Below, piece after piece: positions 22,383 through 27,898 of a stretch of DNA of 27,898 nt. Position numbers and translations under genes: made by a program. The stretch is from NCBI GenBank assembly GCA_023426245.1, contig JAFABB010000021.1, positions 1 through 27,898 on the forward strand, given 5' to 3'. The stretch comes from Bacillota bacterium (GTDB lineage Bacteria; Bacillota; UBA4882; UBA8346). The notes below the pieces were generated by a model. That model made no database searches and was not told where the DNA came from. It saw only the letters and a program-made list of their open reading frames with translations. Within the stretch, counting starts at the first letter, position 1, and each line of letters begins with the position of its first letter.

Positions 22383-22417
22383 TACATGCCTAATGACGGA
22401 TATATTAAGGAGAAACC

Positions 22418-23347
22418 ATGTATACACAGGAACAAAAAAATAGGTTCAAAGGTATTGGCGCATTGGTGTTAACCATGTTCGACCAAGATTTAAAGTTGAA
22501 TACGGATGAAATGCAAAAAAATATTCGCTTCATGATCGACAACGGCATCAACGTTTCGAATGGTTTTCTGGTTTGTAACGGAAGCACGGGTGAATGTTAC
22601 GCCATGAATCTGGAAGAGCGCAAGCAAGTAATCCAGGCCACCGTAGAAGCTGCCAATAAAGAAATTCCGGTAGTGGCCTGTTGTAATGATACTGATGCAT
22701 TTTCAGTCATCGAACTGGCAAACCATGCCAAAGAGGCCGGTGCAGATGCAGCCCTGATCATCCAATCCTATTATCTTCCCTTTAATGAAGAACAAATCTA
22801 CAATTTCTTTCAATTTGTGAATCAGCGGGTCGATATTCCAATCATGATTTATAACAACCCTTCGGTTTGCAGTGGAGTGGAAATGTCGATGGATTTGTTA
22901 AAGAGACTGGCCAAACTGGACAAGGTTTTTGCTTTAAAACAAACCACCAATTCATCGCGGCATTTCATCCAGAGCCAGACTTTGGCTTCGGAACTATTGA
23001 TTTTTACGGGTTCCTCCTCGACGGAACCATTCGGGGATATGGCCGGGATGCATGGCTTCTTTTCGTTCCTGTCTTGTTTTTACCCCCAAATGCAAATCGA
23101 ACTATGGGAAGCCATCCATGCCAAAGATTATATTGCGGCTCAGAAAATCCATACCAAGGAATTATTGCTGTATGACTGGTGGTGGAACGGCGGCCTTGGC
23201 CAAACATTCGGCCAGATTGTTCATGCCAAAAAAGCTTTGGAGTTAATGGGTCATTATGGCGGTCCTTCCAGACCCCCGCTGGTACCCTTAAAAGATGCGC
23301 AAACCGAAAAATTAAAACAAATCATGCAGACCTGGGGCCTAATTTAA
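22418..23347 (+). CDS. DHDPS/N-acetylneuraminate lyase family enzyme (class I aldolase)
   Basis: The 309-residue product is a TIM-barrel of the DapA superfamily. NGSTGECYAM contains the pyruvate-carboxylate motif GxTGE (residues 55-59), IYNNP holds the proton-relay Tyr145, and FALKQT holds the Schiff-base Lys174. The enzyme therefore should split or form a pyruvate-derived 2-oxo acid. Its context, between an importer for a carbohydrate and a DUF1537-PdxA2 pair, argues for catabolism rather than lysine synthesis. The WWWNGG segment and extended C-terminus differ from true DapA. Substrate unknown. AAGGAGA lies 7 bases before the ATG. Confidence 0.85.
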   Translation: MYTQEQKNRFKGIGALVLTMFDQDLKLNTDEMQKNIRFMIDNGINVSNGFLVCNGSTGECYAMNLEERKQVIQATVEAANKEIPVVACCNDTDAFSVIELANHAKEAGADAALIIQSYYLPFNEEQIYNFFQFVNQRVDIPIMIYNNPSVCSGVEMSMDLLKRLAKLDKVFALKQTTNSSRHFIQSQTLASELLIFTGSSSTEPFGDMAGMHGFFSFLSCFYPQMQIELWEAIHAKDYIAAQKIHTKELLLYDWWWNGGLGQTFGQIVHAKKALELMGHYGGPSRPPLVPLKDAQTEKLKQIMQTWGLI

Positions 23348-23367
23348 ACGATAAGGAGATGGAAGCT

Positions 23368-24507
23368 TTGAAATCTTTTCAATTGATGAGCCAGTTTCCT
23401 CAGACTGTTTTTTATGGGGCCGGAGCTGCTGAAAAAATTGAAGAAATTCTTGGCCGGTCCGGTCCCAAAAAGGTTTTAATCATTACCGATAAATTCTTAA
23501 TGGATTCATCAATGGTTAAGACTTTTATGAAATCTTTTGCGGACGCGCCGGCAGTATATGGGGAAATAACCGGTGAACCGACTTCTGAAGAGGTTGAAAA
23601 AGCAGTTCAGTTTTGCCGTGAAGGAAATTTTACCCTGGTGATTGGCATTGGAGGCGGCAGTGTATTGGATACGGCGAAAGTTGTCGCCGTCCTTGGGAAA
23701 ACCCCAACCCATGTTAATGAGGTGTATGGGAACGGAAGACTTAAACCCAGAGAAATTGGTTTAGCCTTAATCCCGACCACAGCGGGAACCGGTTCGGAAG
23801 CAACCCCGAATTCCCTGATTTTTGACTCGGTAACGGGCAATAAAGAGGCCATCATCGGTAGGGAAATGATACCGGATTGGGTTATCCTGGATCCGGTTCT
23901 TACGGTGGCGCTCCCTTCAAAAGTAACTGCCGCCACAGGCCTGGATGCCCTTTGCCATTGTATCGAATCCTATTTTTCAGTCAACAGTAATCCGGTAAGC
24001 GAAGGCTACTCTTATGAAGGGCTGAAACTTTTGGGTGGAAACCTGGCCAGAGTCCTTGAGGGACCCGGTAATCTGGAAGTACGGGGTGAGATGCTCCTGG
24101 GAAGCTTTTTTGGAGGATTGGCCTTGACAATAGCCGGGACCACCGCGGTTCATGCCTTATCCTATCCCTTAGGAAAAAGAGGTGTGGCTCATGGAGTCGC
24201 CAATGGGATGTTGTTACCGAAGGTGTTGCAATATTATTACCCGAATATTGAGAACCAATTGAATCAGGTGTGCCATCTGTTTGTCAATAAAGGCAAAACT
24301 GCTCATAACAGCCGGGAATTACTGGATTTCATTGCAGGGTATGTGGCAGAGTTCCCGGTACCCAAAACTTTAGCCGAGGTAAAAATTTCGTCCAATGAAA
24401 TACCGGTACTGGCTGAAGAAGCAATGCGCAACGAACGGCTTATTCGAAATAATCCGGGTCCCGTCTTAATCGAAGATGCTGAAAAGATCTATCGCATGAT
24501 TGTCTGA
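23368..24507 (+). CDS. Iron-containing (group III) alcohol dehydrogenase
   Basis: The 379-residue product has the GGGSVLDTAKVVA coenzyme-binding loop, TAGTGSEATPNSLI, and the metal ligands in LDALCHCIES (Asp and His), HALSYP and HGVANG (His, His), spaced as in FucO-type enzymes. It would interconvert an alcohol and an aldehyde or ketone with NAD(H). The TTG at 23368 is preferred: AAGGAG (23353-23358) is 9 bases upstream, whereas the ATG at 23359 abuts the RBS. A much longer frame upstream belongs to the lyase gene in another phase. It is 20 bp after the lyase gene, so the two may act on the same intermediate. Confidence 0.9.
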   Translation: MKSFQLMSQFPQTVFYGAGAAEKIEEILGRSGPKKVLIITDKFLMDSSMVKTFMKSFADAPAVYGEITGEPTSEEVEKAVQFCREGNFTLVIGIGGGSVLDTAKVVAVLGKTPTHVNEVYGNGRLKPREIGLALIPTTAGTGSEATPNSLIFDSVTGNKEAIIGREMIPDWVILDPVLTVALPSKVTAATGLDALCHCIESYFSVNSNPVSEGYSYEGLKLLGGNLARVLEGPGNLEVRGEMLLGSFFGGLALTIAGTTAVHALSYPLGKRGVAHGVANGMLLPKVLQYYYPNIENQLNQVCHLFVNKGKTAHNSRELLDFIAGYVAEFPVPKTLAEVKISSNEIPVLAEEAMRNERLIRNNPGPVLIEDAEKIYRMIV

Positions 24508-24554
24508 ACTGAATCATTTTGTGCCAAGAACAATGTAGATGAGGAGCCGGAATA

Positions 24555-25808
24555 ATGGATATCATGATTATTGCGGATGATTTAACGGGCGCCAATGATA
24601 CAAATGTTCAATTTGCCAAGTTTGGCGCCAAGGCGGTCACCTGTTATAACTTAAAATCGATGGCATTATATCAGACCTTTGATGTCTGCAGTTTTTCCAC
24701 GGAGAGTAGAAATTTTCAACCGGATAAGGTATACCGGACTGTAGCCTCCGTTATCCGGGAACTTCCGTTTGGGCCCGATAGGTTTTTTTATAAAAAAATC
24801 GATTCCGCTTTAAGGGGCTACTTTGGAATCGAGATCGACGCTTTGATGGATCAGATGACAGCGGCCAGAGCTCTCCTCATTGCTCCGGCTTACCCCGATA
24901 ATTACCGCACAACCATCAACGGTTGCCAGTTTGTAAAAGGGGTTGCGGTAGATCAAACCGAAATGGCTGCCGATCCGGTAGCTCCGGTAAGGGATTCCAA
25001 CTTGCTGACGATTCTTGGTTCTCAAAGCCGCCGGAAAATCGGTTATCTTCCTTTGGAACAAGTAGAAAATGGGTATGGGGCTGTTCAAACTTATCTTCAA
25101 TACTTAATGGATGATCATTGTCAAATCATTGTTGCGGACGCCCGGACCCATGAAGATCTTTCAATCCTGGCGCAAGTGATTTGGAATGAGAAAGCCGTAA
25201 TTCCTTGTGGTTCGGCTGGGCTTGCATTGGCAATGGCCGGTATTTATCAACAACGCCAATCAAAAGATTGCAAGCCCTCAATGGTAGAAATGAACCCAAG
25301 TCCCTTTTTGGCGGTTGTCGGCAGTAAGAGTGAGATGTCTCATTTACAAGTAGGGGCCGTTCAGCGGGAATTTCCAAATCTGAAACTGCTCCCGATTGAT
25401 GCCGCTGATTTAGTGGATCCCTGGGAATCGGAGACCCGGATTAAAAAAATAGCCGCTTTAGCCAGCGAAATTGTAAAAACGGCCCCCAGCTTGGTGCTGT
25501 ATTTATCTTCAGCAATGATTTATAAAAGCAGCGATGCGTCGTTAATTGCATCAGGATTAGCCCGGATTTGCCGGGGGATCCTGGAACAGACTCCCGTTAA
25601 AACCATGTTTGCCACTGGGGGAGATATCGCCGCCCATATCTTTGAAGAATTGGGAATCCAAGCGCTGGAAGTGGAAAAGGAGCTTGAACCGGGTATTTGC
25701 AAAGGCAAGTTTCTTGGGGGGACTTATGATGGATTATCGGTGATTACCAAAGCCGGTTCATTCGGAGATGAGCTTACTTTGGCAAGAATCGTGAAAAATG
25801 TCCGCTAG
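24555..25808 (+). CDS. DUF1537 four-carbon acid-sugar kinase
   Basis: The 417-residue product has the N-terminal DUF1537 motif DIMIIADDLTGANDTNVQFA, KKIDSALRGYFGIEID (usually K.DSTLRGN), LIAPAYPDNYRTTINGCQFV, and the C-terminal nucleotide-binding motifs FATGGDIAAHIFEELGI and VITKAGSFGDELTLARI. Members phosphorylate the terminal hydroxyl of C4 acids such as D-threonate, L-threonate or erythronate. The next gene is PdxA2-like; that pair is the known D-threonate route. RBS GAGGAG stands 9 bases before the ATG. Confidence 0.92.
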   Translation: MDIMIIADDLTGANDTNVQFAKFGAKAVTCYNLKSMALYQTFDVCSFSTESRNFQPDKVYRTVASVIRELPFGPDRFFYKKIDSALRGYFGIEIDALMDQMTAARALLIAPAYPDNYRTTINGCQFVKGVAVDQTEMAADPVAPVRDSNLLTILGSQSRRKIGYLPLEQVENGYGAVQTYLQYLMDDHCQIIVADARTHEDLSILAQVIWNEKAVIPCGSAGLALAMAGIYQQRQSKDCKPSMVEMNPSPFLAVVGSKSEMSHLQVGAVQREFPNLKLLPIDAADLVDPWESETRIKKIAALASEIVKTAPSLVLYLSSAMIYKSSDASLIASGLARICRGILEQTPVKTMFATGGDIAAHIFEELGIQALEVEKELEPGICKGKFLGGTYDGLSVITKAGSFGDELTLARIVKNVR

Positions 25809-25854
25809 GACAAACAGTGAAAGCGCCACCGCGCTAATTTGGGGGTTAATGGCC

Positions 25855-26883
25855 ATGGTGAATCAAAGACCTATTATTGGAATATCAATGGGAGATCCGG
25901 CCGGAATCGGCCCGGAAATTGCGGTAAAAGCACTTGCCCGAAAGGAAGTATACGAGGTATGCAACCCGATTGTGGTGGGGGATAGCAGCACCATTGAAGC
26001 TGCCGTTCGTATTGGAAAGCTGAATTTATCGGTTCGCCCGGTTACCGAGGTGGAAGATGCCAAATTTGAGTATGGCGCAATCGATGTTTTTGACCTTAAC
26101 AATGTGGATATTTCGAAACTTCAATATGGAAAAGTATCTGCCGAAGCCGGAAATGCCGGTTTCATGGCTGTTAAAAAATTGATTGAACTTGCTATGGCTA
26201 AAAAAATTGATGCCACCGTTACCGGACCCATTAATAAAGAAGCCATGAATCTGGCCGGTCATCATTTCTCCGGCCATACGGAGATTTATGCCGAGTTTAC
26301 AGGTACCAAAGATTACACGATGATGTTGGCCCACGAAAATTTCAGGGTCGCTCACGTTTCAACCCATGTTTCCTTGCGGCAGGCTTGCGACCGTGTCAAA
26401 AAGGAACGGGTACTCAAAGTGATCCAGCTTTCTTATGAAGCGGCCCGGAAACTGGGAATTGAAAAGCCTCGGATTGGAGTGGCGGGGCTCAATCCTCATG
26501 CCGGCGAAAATGGCATGTTCGGCAGGGAAGAAATTGAAGAAATAACACCGGCCATCGAAGCGGCCAAGGCTCAGGGTATTTTGGCGGAAGGGCCGGTTCC
26601 TCCGGATAGTTTGTTTCCCAAAGGAAAGAGTGGATTTTATGATGTTGTCGTGGCCATGTACCACGATCAAGGGCATATTCCTTTGAAATTGGCGGGATTT
26701 AATTGGAATGAAACCACCAAAAGATGGGAATCGGTTAATGGAATCAATATTACTTTAGGCTTACCAATCATCCGCAGTTCGGTAGATCACGGAACTGCTT
26801 TCGATATTGCCGGAAAAGGGATTGCCACTCCGGAAAGCCTGCTTAGTGCGATTGAGTATGCTCAAAAAATGGTCCGGTTATAG
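25855..26883 (+). CDS. pdxA2: PdxA2-type 4-phosphoerythronate/threonate dehydrogenase
   Basis: The 342-residue product is a PdxA-family dehydrogenase: ISMGDPAGIGPEIAVKAL near the start, TGPINKEAMNLAGHHFSGHTE with the first metal histidine, VAHVSTHVSL with the second, GVAGLNPHAGENG and VAMYHDQGHIPLKL with the third, and RSSVDHGTAFDIAG at the end. In PdxA2 operons it oxidises a C4 acid 4-phosphate, which loses CO2 to give dihydroxyacetone phosphate. No PLP biosynthesis gene is nearby, so a vitamin B6 role is unlikely. The ATG at 25855 has GGGGG at 9 bases; ATGs at 25849 and 25798 are worse placed. Confidence 0.9.
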   Translation: MVNQRPIIGISMGDPAGIGPEIAVKALARKEVYEVCNPIVVGDSSTIEAAVRIGKLNLSVRPVTEVEDAKFEYGAIDVFDLNNVDISKLQYGKVSAEAGNAGFMAVKKLIELAMAKKIDATVTGPINKEAMNLAGHHFSGHTEIYAEFTGTKDYTMMLAHENFRVAHVSTHVSLRQACDRVKKERVLKVIQLSYEAARKLGIEKPRIGVAGLNPHAGENGMFGREEIEEITPAIEAAKAQGILAEGPVPPDSLFPKGKSGFYDVVVAMYHDQGHIPLKLAGFNWNETTKRWESVNGINITLGLPIIRSSVDHGTAFDIAGKGIATPESLLSAIEYAQKMVRL

Positions 26884-26932
26884 TTAAAGCGGTTTCAGGA
26901 CACTTTAAAAAAACTGCTCAACAATATAGAGG

Positions 26933-26958
26933 AAGCGGTCTCAAAAGCCGCTTGAGAT
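26933..26958 (+). other. Small hairpin after pdxA2
   Basis: AAGCGG (26933-26938) pairs with CCGCTT (26948-26953); an alternative pairing GTCTCAA with TTGAGAT uses overlapping bases. A moderate T tract (TTCTTT) follows at some distance. Confidence 0.4.
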
Positions 26959-26980
26959 CGAAGGTTCTTTAAAATATCGG

Positions 26981-27037
26981 ATATCCAATATAAGCTCACT
27001 GAATAAACAAGTGCTGATATATTGGATATTTTTATTT
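26981..27037 (+). terminator. Terminator of the sugar-acid operon
   Basis: ATATCCAATATA (26981-26992) pairs perfectly with TATATTGGATAT (27018-27029); CACT (26997-27000) and AGTG (27010-27013) extend it inward. TTTTATTTT follows. Confidence 0.8.
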
Positions 27038-27096
27038 TCGGAAGGACTTTGTGGGAGATTTGCGTTTACGGCCTGGCCTACCTTATAGATAAAATA

Positions 27097-27216
27097 GGTT
27101 GGCGCGGTGCGAGCAGGGTATTTCTGCAATGAGAAAAGATCCCGGAAATCGGAGCCGACTCCGGGACCAACCCTCTCACTCATAGGGTCGATTCGGACAT
27201 GTACGCGCCGCCAACC
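27097..27216. repeat. Nested multi-arm hairpin, possible structured RNA
   Basis: GGTTGGCGCG (27097-27106) pairs with CGCGCCGCCAACC (27204-27216) with a three-base bulge. Inside are TGAGA/TCTCA arms around 27130 and 27175 and a TCCCGGA/TCCGGGA stem (27140-27146 with 27160-27166). All arms share one centre, as in a single long interrupted stem. No T tract follows. Confidence 0.55.
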
Positions 27217-27244
27217 TTCATTGAATACGGAAATATTAATTTTT

Positions 27245-27330
27245 CCTGTGTTTTCGTGTCTTTCGTGGTAAAAAAGGTTTTAGGTTTTAATGACAAAGGC
27301 AGAAAAAGACAATCAACCACGAAACACAGG
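27245..27330. repeat. Inverted repeat with CCTGTGTTTCGTG-type arms
   Basis: CCTGTGTTTTCGTG (27245-27258) faces CACGAAACACAGG (27318-27330), differing by one T. TTTCGTGGT (27261-27269) also complements ACCACGAAA (27316-27324). Similar GTGTCTTTCGTGG strings are scattered in many bacterial genomes as intergenic repeats. Confidence 0.6.
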
Positions 27331-27484
27331 AAAGAAAAGGAAAAGAGGAATGAATGGTCAGTGGGTTAACGAAGACTGGATTTATAAGATTAAAGAGCGG
27401 CGGCGTGCACGAGGTATTAAAATCGGGGGATTGCTTCCTAGAATATAAAAAACCGTATCTCTGCGTATTCTTGTTCTTGTGGCT

Positions 27485-27736
27485 AAAGTGCTTTTGGTAT
27501 CTCAAAGGGAGTTTTTCTGGATTCAAACGAAGGGATTCGAAGCAAATAACAAACTTTTTCTATCCCAGAAGGAGCTTTTTCTCGAGCAGAGGGAGAAAAT
27601 CGAAACAAATAACAAGGAATTTGTATATCAAAGGGAGGAATTCGAAGCAAATAACAAGTTTTTTCTATCTCAGAAGGAGCTTTTTCTATATCAAAGGGGG
27701 AAATTCGAAGTCCGGAAGGGGAATTTTCTCATTCTC
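27485..27736 (+). repeat. About twelve degenerate 21-bp tandem units (heptad-encoding frame)
   Basis: In the frame starting GTG at 27479 the units read KVLLVSQ, REFFWIQ, TKGFEAN, NKLFLSQ, KELFLEQ, REKIETN, NKEFVYQ, REEFEAN, NKFFLSQ, KELFLYQ, RGKFEVR, KGNFLIL. A three-unit block (x-x-x-F-E-A-N, N-K-x-F-L-S-Q, K-E-L-F-L-x-Q) occurs twice, at 27527-27589 and 27632-27694. A second forward frame is also open through the array because 21 is a multiple of three. No RBS precedes the GTG, so protein expression is doubtful. Confidence 0.7.
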
Positions 27737-27898
27737 AGAGCCTTGAGAGCGGAGTGCCAGGAAAGAGGTAAAGGTCGTGTCAAGATCGATGTGTAAACTT
27801 GGAAAAGTTAAGAAACAAATTTAGAAATTCGGTTTCCAAAAATGACAAATAATTGATTTAAAATTTTGGCCCAGTTAGGAACGGGTTTATTCCATTTT

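Larger units (their letters stand above)
27038..27898 (+). other. Gene-poor repeat region at the right edge
   Basis: No reading frame here has a good RBS or recognisable protein family. It contains a nested hairpin of about 120 bp, an inverted repeat at 27245-27330, and the 21-bp tandem units at 27485-27736. The last 100 bases are AT-rich and featureless. The region may belong to an upstream flank of a gene beyond the window. Confidence 0.6.

Noticed and set aside
27287..27526. Minus-strand frame at the right edge
   Set aside because: It covers the inverted repeat, has no RBS and no known motif.
27485..27736. CRISPR array
   Set aside because: The units are contiguous 21-mers without unique spacers, and no cas gene is nearby.

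Overview
The window (about 28 kb, moderate GC) looks like a chromosomal segment of an anaerobic, spore-forming Firmicute that probably has an outer membrane. Endospore clues are a YlxY-type polysaccharide deacetylase, a YaaH/SleL-type GH18 cortex-lytic enzyme and a possible Spo0E-like peptide. Diderm clues are an LpxB-family glycosyltransferase and a sugar-binding protein with a plain signal peptide and no lipobox cysteine. GlpP-type antitermination, Shine-Dalgarno-rich starts (several TTG or GTG) and clear intrinsic terminators also fit Firmicutes. I cannot name the genus.

Layout. 1-157: 3' part of an rRNA operon (5S rRNA and terminator). 367-1125: membrane-anchored DUF2993/LmeA-like protein. 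1310-8092: glycerol regulon in two transcription units, glpP-glpF-glpK and a three-gene glycerol-3-phosphate oxidation module (GlpA-like FAD/BFD protein, a second FAD/NAD oxidoreductase, DUF1667 protein). Both units have a leader RNA with a shared purine-rich hairpin loop followed by an intrinsic terminator; in the first, antiterminator and terminator stems compete for the same nine bases. 8490-9647: lpxB. 9648-10284: nested inverted repeats and a CD3324-type small HTH protein. 10385-11716: cytoplasmic ceramidase-like protein. 11873-17859: housekeeping/sporulation block (ylxY, GH18 hydrolase on the minus strand, M16 peptidase, dut, small Spo0E-like ORF, ilvE). 17956-18141: small orphan ORF with its own RBS and terminator.

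18384-27037 is a self-contained carbohydrate-acid catabolic locus: a GntR/FCD repressor, a CUT1 ABC importer without ATPase (binding protein and two permeases), a DHDPS/NAL-family lyase, an iron-dependent alcohol dehydrogenase, a DUF1537 four-carbon acid-sugar kinase and a PdxA2-type dehydrogenase. Two identical 19-bp operator-like sequences, each containing a perfect 12-bp palindrome, lie before the regulator gene and before the binding-protein gene. Kinase plus PdxA2 is the known route from D-threonate-type acids to DHAP; adding the lyase and alcohol dehydrogenase suggests a longer or different substrate.

27038-27898 has no convincing gene. It holds a large nested hairpin, an inverted repeat, and about twelve 21-bp tandem units that would encode heptads in one frame.

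All calls come from reading the sequence and remembered family motifs; no database search or folding program was run.
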